Positions 54,627-63,309 of a DNA stretch of 63,380 nucleotides are shown piece after piece. The notes beneath the pieces were generated by a model that worked only from the letters and a program-made list of their open reading frames with translations, searched no databases and had not been told where the DNA came from. Every line of letters starts with the position of its first letter. Within the stretch, counting starts at the first letter, position 1. The stretch covers positions 1-63,380 of the forward strand of contig NZ_JACJTB010000042.1 of assembly GCF_014698475.1 (NCBI RefSeq), read 5' to 3'. Both the position numbers and the translations under genes were made by a program. Source of the stretch: Nostoc spongiaeforme FACHB-130 (GTDB lineage: Bacteria > Cyanobacteriota > Cyanobacteriia > Cyanobacteriales > Nostocaceae).

Positions 54627-55197
54627 TTATTTCGGGCAAAATGGGGTATTTTTTAGTAAAATACTTTCTAAAAGTGGAAGATATAGACATCATCTTTGAT
54701 TTTCGCAAAATACTTAAGTATCTTTAAGGTGGGCATTGACTACTAGATTATTAGTTAATGAAGAGTTGTGATGATCATGCCCACACTCATTACTATTTAT
54801 GCTGTTGATTATGCCAAAAATCAGCCGTTTTTAATTATTTAAGTCTAATTTATTGCTAGAATATTAATACAAGCTTTAATTATAACACAAAGCTTAAATT
54901 TATTCGGTTTTTAAAAGTTTGGGCAGGAATTAGTTTACTTAGGTTTCTGACTATTTTAAAATTGAATTAAGGCGGCGATCGCTAGACAAAATTTCCTGGC
55001 AATTCTACTATGATGCTCGGTAATTGGTCAGGGAGTTAAAAATTTAATTTCTGGGCAAATATGATCCCGCTCAGTAGTAGGATGACTTATAGCGATTATT
55101 TTAAGTGATGAATTGCAGCAGTACTTTATAACAAACTGCTGCACACACGTATTTCCTATTCCAAGATTAATGTTATTTATCTAACAGGCATCCCTTT
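54627..55197. other. Intergenic region before the WD40 protein gene
   Basis: 571 bp without a gene. It contains an inverted GTGGGCAT/ATGCCCAC pair (54729-54784) that may be a weak terminator, and otherwise AT-rich leader sequence. Confidence 0.4.
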
Positions 55198-57564
55198 ATG
55201 GAACAAGGGTTAAGGTTACTTATCCAACTCGTACTAGAGTTTGCACCTGTAGTTGTCAACCTAGTACAAAAGAGAACAACAGAAGGTCTGACGACAACAA
55301 ATTCTCAAATACCGCAATTTATCGAAGAAGTTATTGAATTTGTCAATATTACAACTAATAGTAAAAATTCAGAAGATGAATTTCATCAAGAAAAAATCCT
55401 GCAACAGCAATTAGCTGTTTATCAACGAGAAACACAATTACAAATAGCACAGCAGCAAAGAGATACGTCTCTTCAGTTACCTGAAGTTAATAAAGTTTTA
55501 GATAGCTGGCCATTAAGATTATATCCTTCGCAAATTTTAGAGACTCGGAATACAAGGACAAATATTCCCTTAAAAATTTTTCTAGCTCCTCCCCAAATTA
55601 AGTTTGATCAATTTGATTGTCATCCTGAAGAAATTTCGGAAGTTGAAAGAATTTTAGCCGAAGGTATCCGAGAATTTATTAATACCAATTATTCTCTACA
55701 TCACCCAACAAGACCAACAGAATTTTTAGCAGGTGCTTGGGATAGTAAACGTTTTCATAGTGAATCTAGTATTAAAGCTTTGTTTAGTCTGTTGAAGACA
55801 GAGCCAATTTTAATTTTAGAATCAGACCATGATGGGGATTATTTAAATTTTCGCATTGCTTACTGGGGTTTAGGGCAGGAAAATTATTTTTATAAAACTA
55901 TCTCACGTTTACCATATAAAGAAATTTTACAAGAGTTTGCTAAAAGTCGGGCATTAGAATGGAAAAAAATTAGAGATGAATTAATTAATTTAGGGGAAGA
56001 TTTAGAGGAAATCAATCAATTAGGTGGTGATAATGTCCATAATTTAGCAATTTTAGAAAAGACTGAAAAATGGCAGTCCAAAGGTATTGATATTAGTAAA
56101 CTGTCGTTGAAATACCAAATAAATCAGCAGGATATTGCTAAGTTTTGTCAGGTATTAATTACTTGTCACTGTTTAGTTGCGGCTTGGGTAGCAGATGCTT
56201 ATCACTTAGTCCATCATGATGTACCGCCATTATTACCGGAGTTATTACCTAGTTTTCTCAAAGATAGGCTGGATTTGCCGACCGTACAGGCAATGTCAGA
56301 AGATAATATTTTGCAGGTGTATGCCGCAGGTTATCAGCAAGTTTATCAAGCTTTGGCCAAAGAGCGTCGATATTGGGTTCCGGAATTAGCTTTACAATTA
56401 GCCCAGAGTTTATCACATTTACCCGATCGCACTTGGGCAGCAGAACAAATTGATTATTCGGTTAACACTTGGTTGGAATTGCGTCAAGTTGCAACTCAAG
56501 CATTTCCCAATGCTCTAGAAGCAATGCAATCTGCCATCAAAATCGAAGATGAGGAATATATCTACAAACTCCAGGAATATTTTATCGCAGTGGGCGATCG
56601 CCAAAGTGTTGCCTCTACAGAAAAAATTTTACAAGCGATCGCCACCCTGAAACACAAACGCAACCTTGAATCTCCCGAACTCATCTATACCTTAACTGGT
56701 CATTCCGGTAAAGTTGCATCGGTGGCTATTAGTCCCGATGGCGAAACAGTAGTGAGTGGCTGTGCAGACCAAACAATTAATATCTGGAATTTGCAAACCG
56801 GCAAACAAATCAGAACTATCTCCGGTAATTTAGGTGAAGTTTCATCAGTGGCTATTAGTCCAGATGGCAATTTTTTAGCGGTGGGGAGTTGTCAACATCC
56901 CAAAAGTAACGTCACAGTTTGGCATTTACAAACTGGTCAGTTAATTCACACCCTATTAGGGCATCAAAGACCAGTCAACGTCGTTAATATTAGTCCAGAT
57001 GGGCAAATTCTTGCTAGTGGCAGTAATAAAATTAAAATCTGGAATCTACACAAAGGCGATCGCATTTGTACACTTTGGCATTCTTCATCCGTTCATGCTG
57101 TAGCCATCAGCCCTGATGGTAGCATTCTCGCCAGTGGTAGTTCCGATAGCAAAATCAGGCTGTGGAACCCCCATACAGGTGATCCCCTCCGCACCCTCAC
57201 AGGTCATACAGGCGAGGTAAAATCAATCGCTATGAGTCGGGATGGACAACTGCTGTTTACTGGGAGTGCGGATACAACGATTAAGATTTGGCATTTACTG
57301 ACAGGTAAACTGTTGCAGACTCTCAACGGTCACTCAGATGAAGTGAAATCAATTGCCTTGAGTCCCGATGGCAAACTATTATTTAGTGGAAGTAGCGATC
57401 GTACAATTAATATCTGGCGGATTGCTACCAACGAAATCCTCTACACCCTCACCGGACATTCAGGAACCGTCAATTCTCTCGCCCTCAGTCCTGATGGTAA
57501 GTTTCTTGTCAGTGGTAGTTCTGATAAAACCATCAAAATTTGGCAACTGATAGCAAAGTGCTAA
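55198..57564 (+). CDS. WD40 repeat protein with an unrecognised N-terminal half
   Basis: A 788-aa protein. Residues about 500-785 form seven WD40 repeats (for example LTGHSGKVASVAISPDGE...TINIWNLQTG), enough for one complete propeller. Residues 1-35 are a hydrophobic helix (LLIQLVLEFAPVVVNLV). A coiled-coil-like, Gln-rich stretch follows (KILQQQLAVYQRETQLQIAQQQRD, about 65-95). Residues about 110-500 match no domain I know; they contain IPLKIFLAPPQIKFD and FLAGAWDSKRFHSESSIKALF. No P-loop or protease motif was seen. The stop codon lies inside a GTGCTGA repeat. Role unknown; a scaffold or stress/conflict adaptor is conceivable. Confidence 0.8.
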   Translation: MEQGLRLLIQLVLEFAPVVVNLVQKRTTEGLTTTNSQIPQFIEEVIEFVNITTNSKNSEDEFHQEKILQQQLAVYQRETQLQIAQQQRDTSLQLPEVNKVLDSWPLRLYPSQILETRNTRTNIPLKIFLAPPQIKFDQFDCHPEEISEVERILAEGIREFINTNYSLHHPTRPTEFLAGAWDSKRFHSESSIKALFSLLKTEPILILESDHDGDYLNFRIAYWGLGQENYFYKTISRLPYKEILQEFAKSRALEWKKIRDELINLGEDLEEINQLGGDNVHNLAILEKTEKWQSKGIDISKLSLKYQINQQDIAKFCQVLITCHCLVAAWVADAYHLVHHDVPPLLPELLPSFLKDRLDLPTVQAMSEDNILQVYAAGYQQVYQALAKERRYWVPELALQLAQSLSHLPDRTWAAEQIDYSVNTWLELRQVATQAFPNALEAMQSAIKIEDEEYIYKLQEYFIAVGDRQSVASTEKILQAIATLKHKRNLESPELIYTLTGHSGKVASVAISPDGETVVSGCADQTINIWNLQTGKQIRTISGNLGEVSSVAISPDGNFLAVGSCQHPKSNVTVWHLQTGQLIHTLLGHQRPVNVVNISPDGQILASGSNKIKIWNLHKGDRICTLWHSSSVHAVAISPDGSILASGSSDSKIRLWNPHTGDPLRTLTGHTGEVKSIAMSRDGQLLFTGSADTTIKIWHLLTGKLLQTLNGHSDEVKSIALSPDGKLLFSGSSDRTINIWRIATNEILYTLTGHSGTVNSLALSPDGKFLVSGSSDKTIKIWQLIAKC

Positions 57565-57587
57565 GTGCTGAGTGCTGAGTGCTGAGT
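57557..57587 (+). repeat. GTGCTGA tandem repeat over the WD40 gene stop codon
   Basis: Four heptamer units (one variant GTGCTAA, then GTGCTGA three times). The variant unit supplies the TAA stop (57562-57564) and the last residues Lys-Cys. Confidence 0.85.
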
Positions 57588-57598
57588 TGGAAAAATAC

Positions 57599-58156
57599 TT
57601 ACGCAAGATTTAACCAGCTAAAAACTTGCTCAACAGTTAAAGTTAAATCAATATTGCTGAGAATTGGGAGTTGGGCTGTACCTTTCAGCATTTCAACTCG
57701 TTGGTTAGGAAAGATAGTCAAAATGTTCGCTTCATCTGGAAAAATCAACCAGCCTAGTTCTGTGCCATTTTGAGAACAATGTAATAGTTTGTTGAGAACA
57801 TTTCCAAAGCTTTGGTCAGGAGAGAGAATTTCTATAGCCCAGTCAGGATAAGTTTCAAAGCGGTTAGCAATTCTACCTGATGGTTCACGGGGAATGCGTT
57901 CCCAGCGAAACACAGAAATATCAGGAACTATCGCCGCACCTCCAAACACACAACGTAGTTCCGGGAAAGCTAGGGCAATTTTGGAAGTTTCAGCCACCGC
58001 ATTAACAGTGGTGACAAGTTTACCTTGAAGGCGGCTATGTTCTCCTTGGGGCATAGATTTTTGGCTAATTTTTCCGTTGATATATTCCGAGGCGGGTTGA
58101 GTTTCGGGGCGTTGTAGGAATTCTGCTAAAGTGGGGGACTCAATTACTGTAGTCAT
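57599..58156 (-). CDS. Uma2 family (DUF820) restriction-endonuclease-fold protein
   Basis: A 185-aa Uma2 protein, the third in the window. FGGAAIVPDISVFRWERIP supplies the Pro-Asp, then YPDWAIEILSPDQSFGNVLNKLLHC and TELGWLIFPDEANILTIF complete the PD-(D/E)xK core. N-terminal PASEYINGKISQKSMPQGEHS is typical. It is convergent with the WD40 protein gene and has no other partner. A nuclease fold is well supported but activity and target are unknown. Confidence 0.88.
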   Translation of the reverse strand: MTTVIESPTLAEFLQRPETQPASEYINGKISQKSMPQGEHSRLQGKLVTTVNAVAETSKIALAFPELRCVFGGAAIVPDISVFRWERIPREPSGRIANRFETYPDWAIEILSPDQSFGNVLNKLLHCSQNGTELGWLIFPDEANILTIFPNQRVEMLKGTAQLPILSNIDLTLTVEQVFSWLNLA

Positions 58157-58888
58157 CGTTTTTCTTCGCTAAATTCTTTTATCTCTATTTTGCCTTTAAC
58201 TGTATCAGAGGTATTTATAAAGCAAGTTATTTAAAGTTTTTGTGAAGATAGCATGGAGATTTTATCCAGTGAGTATTTATATTGATTGTAAATCTAGCAG
58301 TTCTTCAGATTTCAAAAAGTGGAAGTATGCTGTCCTTTACGTCCCTGATGTTCTGTTTGGTTACTTACGCAACATTATTAGTCTTTGCTTATCAAAGAAT
58401 TTTGAGTAACTAATTAAATAGGATTTGGGGGACTTATGTAGCTTATATAACAATTTATTTGATACTCCATATCCTAAAATCATTGAGCCTTAAAAGCTCA
58501 TTCCTGAGAAGTCTAGCTAAAGTCAGAATATTACTGCGCTTTTGCTGGCCAAACTCAATCTACGGATACTATACAGTTTCCGTACGTATCATCTAAATTG
58601 AATATATGAAATTGCTATTTCCGGTATCAGCAATCAATAAGTTAAAAAAATCCCACTTTTATCTTTTCTTTGTTATTTTGTATTTAACGGGACAGTTCTC
58701 CACCATACGGTGAGTTTAAATATCAATTAAGTCAACGTTTCCCCGCATTTTGTAAACCAAATAAGCATTTTGTGCTTACAGCAACTTATGTCTGCAAGCG
58801 CCATATATCTTACTGGAATTAATTGCGTGGATAGACTTAAATGTGCAACCTACTAGTGTATTAACCTCAGAAAGAATTACTAAAGATT
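58157..58888. other. Long intergenic region before the Mo-nitrogenase-domain gene
   Basis: 732 bp with no convincing ORF. It includes GGTTACTTACGCAACATT near 58367 (an end of the ACTTACGCAA repeat type) and otherwise AT-rich DNA. It may carry a long regulated leader of the downstream gene; no NtcA-type GTA-N8-TAC box was convincingly placed. Confidence 0.4.
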
Positions 58889-59254
58889 ATGCCTAAAACC
58901 ACTACCTTATCTATTATTCTTCCTGCTTTCATTCAACCTGAAACTTTAGAGCAGCCTGCAAAATTAGCAAGCCAAAATTTCTTAAGTAAATCTCGTTATG
59001 ATGTTCTGCAACCGTTACGTCAATGGTTAGATGAACTCGAAATTCAAAATCGTCAACTAGCACACTTTATTGCAAAATTGATCCCAGCCCAATGTCCTTT
59101 TGAGCGTGATATTGTGTTGTTCGGTCGCACTATAGCCCATATTCCCCCTATGTGCAAATTGAACCCCCTTTATGACCAATTTGTTGGCTTGCGTTTTCGT
59201 GCTTTGTGTTATTTAGTAGATCAGTGTGGCGAAGATATTCAGTCCTACTGTTAA
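58889..59254 (+). CDS. Stand-alone Mo-dependent nitrogenase C-terminal domain protein
   Basis: A 121-aa protein matching the cyanobacterial Mo-nitrogenase C-terminal domain family (named for sequences near nitrogenase genes, not a catalytic part of NifDK). Conserved core: VLQPLRQWLDELEIQNRQLA, IPAQCPFERDIVLFG and HIPPMCKLNPLYDQ, with conserved Cys residues that could bind a metal. It is found mostly in nitrogen-fixing cyanobacteria, where its role is unknown. A cupin gene starts 22 nt downstream, so the two are probably co-expressed. Confidence 0.85.
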   Translation: MPKTTTLSIILPAFIQPETLEQPAKLASQNFLSKSRYDVLQPLRQWLDELEIQNRQLAHFIAKLIPAQCPFERDIVLFGRTIAHIPPMCKLNPLYDQFVGLRFRALCYLVDQCGEDIQSYC

Positions 59255-59276
59255 ACGCAAACTGAGAACACAAAAT

Positions 59277-59549
59277 ATGGCAATTAAAATTGAGCATCAA
59301 CCCAGTCAAGAATATCTGAAAAATTTGGGTGTGTTCACATGGGAGATTTGGGAAAAAGAAGTATCCCAATTTCCCTGGACTTACGATACTGAAGAGACTT
59401 GCTATTTTTTGACCGGTGATGTCATTGTTACGCCGGATGGCGGACAACCAGTGCAGATGGGTAAGGGAGATTTGGTAACTTTTCCGGCTGGGATGTCCTG
59501 TACTTGGGAAATTATCAGCGACGTAAGAAAGCATTATTACTTTTCTTAA
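59277..59549 (+). CDS. Small cupin domain protein (DUF861/Cupin_3 type)
   Basis: A 90-aa single-domain cupin: TYDTEETCYFLTGDVIVTPDGG and GKGDLVTFPAGMSCTWEI are the two cupin motifs. The first motif lacks the full His pair of metal-binding cupins, like EutQ-type DUF861 proteins. ATG 59277 (MAIKIEHQP) is chosen over the upstream ATG at 59226, which lies within the preceding gene. Function unknown; linkage to a diazotroph-associated gene hints at a redox or stress role. Confidence 0.85.
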   Translation: MAIKIEHQPSQEYLKNLGVFTWEIWEKEVSQFPWTYDTEETCYFLTGDVIVTPDGGQPVQMGKGDLVTFPAGMSCTWEIISDVRKHYYFS

Positions 59550-59659
59550 TATACAGTGCTGTACACTGAGCGCAACCGAAGTGTGAGTCCTGAGTGATAC
59601 ATTCTCTCACTATAATCTCTGCGTGAGATAAATCCTCCTGCATTCTTGCAGATACGAAA

Positions 59660-59686
59660 GAGCCAGAAATACTAAATTTCTAGCTC
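59660..59686. terminator. Hairpin between the cupin and psaK genes
   Basis: GAGCCAGAAAT (59660-59670) and ATTTCTAGCTC (59676-59686) form an 11-bp stem with one mismatch, between convergent genes. No long U-run follows, so termination is probable rather than certain. Confidence 0.5.
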
Positions 59687-59739
59687 AATAGCGTTGAGAC
59701 AAAACAATATGGAACTAAAGGCAAACTGAGCTATAGAAT

Positions 59740-60000
59740 TTAGAATCTACCCAGGTAATGCAATCCTAAGATGATGCCTACGCCTAAAATGTGACCAAAG
59801 GCTGTAGTGGCTAGTAATGCAGGTAAACCAAAACCACCAAAGAATTTTGCTTCGGGTAAAGCCGGCTCGGAACTGGGATACTGAATGCTAGATTTGCCAA
59901 AGGCAATGGCGATGATGTTAGCAACAATCATGATAAGGCCGATCGCGGGACTCCATTGTAGAGGGGCAGTGGCAGCAGCCAGTAAAGTGGAAGTCAGCAC
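59740..60000 (-). CDS. psaK: Photosystem I subunit PsaK
   Basis: An 86-aa PsaK, the peripheral two-helix subunit of photosystem I that binds chlorophyll and takes part in trimer-edge and state-transition contacts. Conserved segments: LQWSPAIGLIMIVANIIAIAFGK (helix 1), YPSSEPALPEAKFFGGFG (loop) and ALLATTAFGHILGVGIILGL (helix 2). The start is GTG 60000 (LTSTLLAAATAP follows), with AGGAG 9 nt upstream. The longer ATG frame to 60042 adds a non-conserved 14 residues. It is monocistronic. Confidence 0.92.
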   Translation of the reverse strand: MLTSTLLAAATAPLQWSPAIGLIMIVANIIAIAFGKSSIQYPSSEPALPEAKFFGGFGLPALLATTAFGHILGVGIILGLHYLGRF

Positions 60001-60239
60001 TAGATTTTGCTCCTGAATGTGTGAATGATTAGAAAATATCATCGGGAAATCTAGGAAGATTATTCAAGAAAATTCCCCGTTTTGCAGCAATATTTAACAG
60101 TTATTTTCAATCCTTAATATAAACAACTATCTAGCTGTGGCTACTGATAGTTGGGAAGTAGGAGTCAATTGTTATCAGCAGATATGCTTTGTTAATTCAG
60201 AATGTGATTGATCATACCCATCCTACTTGCTGTAATAAT

Positions 60240-60857
60240 TTATAGTTTTTCTGCTACTTTGATGCCATTTCTTTTAATAATATTTGCTGGGATTCCGGCA
60301 ACTACACAATCACTAGGTACATCTTTCACAACAACAGCATTTGCGCCAATTGTGACATTATCCCCTATCTGAATATTACCTAATACTTTAGCCCCGGCTG
60401 TAATACGAACATTGTTGCCGATTTTGGGACGACCTGATTTATCTTTATATCCAATTGTTACTTGTTGGTTGATCCAACATTGTTCGCCCATATCTGCCAT
60501 AATAATTGTGCTGAATCCATGTTGGATAAATAAACCCGCCCCAATACAACAAGAATAATCTAAGAACAGTGAAGGACATTCGGGGTAAAGCACTTTGAGC
60601 AAATACATCGCAATTCTACCGTTGAAATTGCCTTTAAATAAGCGGTAGTAGTATAAATTTCTAAACTCTTGCTTTTTGTATGCTAAAACTAGCAATTGCA
60701 CCCATAAATTGTACTGTGGCAAACCTAAAACTTCACTCCATCGGTTTATGTCCGCAGTAATAATTTCTTTCTCTGTAGTTAATAAAAATGGTATTAATAA
60801 TGGTGATAACCAGAAAATTACCAAAATAAAAATAGCTTGCCGAATTAAATTTTTCAT
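60240..60857 (-). CDS. Hexapeptide-repeat acetyltransferase (serine acetyltransferase-like), membrane-anchored
   Basis: A 205-aa protein. The C-terminal half is a left-handed beta-helix with hexapeptides (IGNNVRITAGAKVLGNIQIGDNVTIGANAVV) and the catalytic-type His in FIQHGFSTIIMA. PSDCVVAGIPANII is the CysE-like closing loop. The first 25 residues are a hydrophobic anchor (QAIFILVIFWLSPLLIPFLL). The catalytic domain fits serine O-acetyltransferase or polysaccharide O-acetyltransferases (WcaB/colanic-acid type); the anchor favours the latter. No polysaccharide cluster is adjacent. Confidence 0.82.
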   Translation of the reverse strand: MKNLIRQAIFILVIFWLSPLLIPFLLTTEKEIITADINRWSEVLGLPQYNLWVQLLVLAYKKQEFRNLYYYRLFKGNFNGRIAMYLLKVLYPECPSLFLDYSCCIGAGLFIQHGFSTIIMADMGEQCWINQQVTIGYKDKSGRPKIGNNVRITAGAKVLGNIQIGDNVTIGANAVVVKDVPSDCVVAGIPANIIKRNGIKVAEKL

Positions 60858-61176
60858 AATATTGACAGAATAATCATGAGGGAATGGTTGGTGATATTTT
60901 GATTTTATGCAGATGTTGTACTAAAAATTAAAACCGCTTGCAATGTATCTGATGAAACTTGTAATAGCAATATTTGCTGTAGTATGGGTGTGTAGATGGG
61001 AATATGGTTCGGTTAATGCTTTAATCTTGGGAACATCTCTGTAACGAGATAATAACTCTGTTTTCACAGGTAAGGGATCTGAAAAGCGGCGATCGCTTTT
61101 AAAATGAGGTGAATTGCAACTACACAAAAGTTGATAGCGTCAATATAGAGTAAAATCACATTCTGGAAGTCATAGC

Positions 61177-62901
61177 TTGAAGAACCGTTCTAATTACTGG
61201 CAACTACAGCCATATATCAAACCTCAATGGGCAAATATTATCAAAGGCTTGATCGGCATTATCGGATATGTGCTGGCGACACTGACGTTAATTAATCTTG
61301 CAGGTAAATTAGCCGCGCCTTTTGGACAAGGTAATGTAGTAGCGATCGCCCAACTAGCCGGGATTTGTGCTTTGGTGTTTCTGGTGCGTGGCTTTTTTCA
61401 GTCTGTGCAAGATATCTACATGGCTAAAGTGGCTTTAAGAGTGGCTTATGGTCTCCGCAAGCAAGTATATAGTCATTTACAAAAATTAGATTTAAGCTAT
61501 TTTGAAACAGCCAAAACAGGTGATTTAGCTTACCGCCTCACAGAAGATATTGACAGGGTTGGGGAAGTTGTCAATAAATTGCTACACGATTTTATTCCCT
61601 GTGCGTTGCAATTGATTGCCATACCCATATATATGATTTATTTGAATTGGCAACTCACACTCGCCACAATTGTGATTGCACCATTAATGGGGGTGCTAAT
61701 TGGCTGGTTTGGGGAAAGGCTGCGTATATATTCCCTCAAAAGTCAAAATCGTGTGTCGGGGTTATCAGCAATTTTGACAGAAGTTTTTAGCGGGATTCGT
61801 CTTGTCCAAGCATTTGCAGCCGAAAATTATGAAATCGATCGTTTTGGTTATGAAGCCGAACGTTCTTTAAAAGCCAAATATTCCGCCGAACGTCTCAAAG
61901 CCATTCAAATTCCCATCATTGGTTTTTTAGAAGCTTTGAGTGCTTTATCTTTGCTAATGGTGGGAGCGTGGCAAATTTATCAGCGTAATTTAACAGTGGG
62001 GGATTTTTTCAGTTACCTGGCTGCGGCTGCATTGTTAATTGACCCCATAGGACACACCACGACAAATTATAATGAGTTTAAGCAAGGGGAAGCATCGGTA
62101 GACCGAGTGTTTGAATTAATGGCAATTCAACCAAGGGTAGTAGAAAAAACAATTGCGATCGCCCTGCCCCCAGTCAAAGGTAAAGTAGAATATCGCCACA
62201 TTTCCTTTGCCTACAAACCCGGTGAACCAGTCCTGCAAGATATTAGTTTACTAGCATTACCCGGAGAAGCGATCGCCCTGGTGGGTGCTTCTGGTGCGGG
62301 AAAAACCACCTTTGTGAATCTCCTCCCCCGCTTTTATGATCCTGATGCTGGACAAGTTTTGATAGATGATATTGATATTCGGGATGTCAGATTACATAGT
62401 TTGCGGCGACAAATTGGCATTGTTCCCCAAGAAACGGTCATATTTTCGGGAACTATCGCTCAAAATATTGCCTTTGGGCAAGATAATTTTGACATGGATG
62501 CAGTCATAGCAGCCGCGAAAATTGCTAACGCTCATCAATTTATTACCCAGTTACCAGAAGGTTATCAAACTTGGGTAGGGGAACGGGGGGTAAATTTATC
62601 TGGTGGACAACGCCAAAGAATTGCGATCGCGCGGGCGGTGCTGCTGAACCCACAGATATTAATATTAGATGAGGCGACATCTGCATTAGATTCCGAATCG
62701 GAAGCTTTGGTACAAGAAGCCCTAGAAAGATTGATGCAGAATCGGACTGTATTTATTATTGCCCATCGTTTGAGTACAGTGAGGCGGTGCGATCGGATTC
62801 TAGTTTTAGAAAAAGGGCAAATTATGGAATCAGGGAATCACGAGGAATTATTAAGGCTGGAAGGTCGCTATGCTAGATTTTATGCCCAGCAATTTAGTTA
62901 G
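61177..62901 (+). CDS. ABC exporter, fused permease-ATPase (MsbA-like)
   Basis: A 574-aa half-transporter that would dimerise. The N-terminal ABC_membrane domain (about 20-310) has six hydrophobic helices; the C-terminal ATPase has Walker A GASGAGKTT (370-378), signature NLSGGQRQR, Walker B ILILDEATSALDSES and H-loop IAHRLS. The family exports lipids, polysaccharide precursors or drugs; heterocyst glycolipid exporters are relatives, but no specificity motif can be read. It starts at TTG 61177 with GGAAG upstream; no in-frame ATG precedes the first helix. A DUF6887 gene follows after 6 nt. Confidence 0.9.
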   Translation: MKNRSNYWQLQPYIKPQWANIIKGLIGIIGYVLATLTLINLAGKLAAPFGQGNVVAIAQLAGICALVFLVRGFFQSVQDIYMAKVALRVAYGLRKQVYSHLQKLDLSYFETAKTGDLAYRLTEDIDRVGEVVNKLLHDFIPCALQLIAIPIYMIYLNWQLTLATIVIAPLMGVLIGWFGERLRIYSLKSQNRVSGLSAILTEVFSGIRLVQAFAAENYEIDRFGYEAERSLKAKYSAERLKAIQIPIIGFLEALSALSLLMVGAWQIYQRNLTVGDFFSYLAAAALLIDPIGHTTTNYNEFKQGEASVDRVFELMAIQPRVVEKTIAIALPPVKGKVEYRHISFAYKPGEPVLQDISLLALPGEAIALVGASGAGKTTFVNLLPRFYDPDAGQVLIDDIDIRDVRLHSLRRQIGIVPQETVIFSGTIAQNIAFGQDNFDMDAVIAAAKIANAHQFITQLPEGYQTWVGERGVNLSGGQRQRIAIARAVLLNPQILILDEATSALDSESEALVQEALERLMQNRTVFIIAHRLSTVRRCDRILVLEKGQIMESGNHEELLRLEGRYARFYAQQFS

Positions 62902-62907
62902 GGATTT

Positions 62908-63096
62908 ATGAATCAACCGCAGGCGAATTTTGAGCAGATGACTACTAAGCAGCTAAGAGCTTATATTCTGGCTCATAGAGATGATGAAGACGCATTACAC
63001 GCAATGGCTCTACGTCTGCGGAATCAAGGAAAAACAAGTACAGTGGACGAATATTTAGAACATTTAGAACATTTAGAGCATAAAATCTCTGAATAA
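62908..63096 (+). CDS. DUF6887 family small protein
   Basis: A 62-aa protein whose core (NFEQMTTKQLRAYILAHRDDEDALHAM) matches the cyanobacterial DUF6887 family of unknown function. It is charged and probably all helical, with a C-terminal YLEHLEHLEH that repeats the triplet LEH, likely a local slippage. It lies 6 nt after the ABC exporter gene, so it is probably co-transcribed. Confidence 0.82.
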   Translation: MNQPQANFEQMTTKQLRAYILAHRDDEDALHAMALRLRNQGKTSTVDEYLEHLEHLEHKISE

Positions 63097-63309
63097 TTTG
63101 GTTATATCATGTCCGCTTGATTACTTACAAAAACCGAAGAACCCCACCCCGCCACAGCTACGCTATGTCTCCCCTCCCCGTCAACGGGGCTACGGTGTAC
63201 ACACAAGTGGTAGCTGCAAGGATTTCAGGCATAACAGACCAGTTAAATTAAGTTGTACACATAAATAGATGTCTATTAGTAAGACAAGGAAAGTGAGGAG
63301 AAAAAACAG
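63097..63309. other. Intergenic region, possible left end of an insertion sequence
   Basis: GC-rich CCCCACCCCGCCACAGC and CCCCTCCCCGTCAACGGGG-like repeat DNA (63145-63190) is followed by GTGTACACACAAGTGG (63194-63209) and a later TTGTACACATAA (63253-63264). These may be terminal or subterminal motifs of an IS whose gene begins at 63310. No second end is available to test it. Confidence 0.35.

Noticed and set aside
55198-57564. NACHT/STAND NTPase-WD40 defence protein
   Set aside because: No Walker A or B motif is visible in the N-terminal half.
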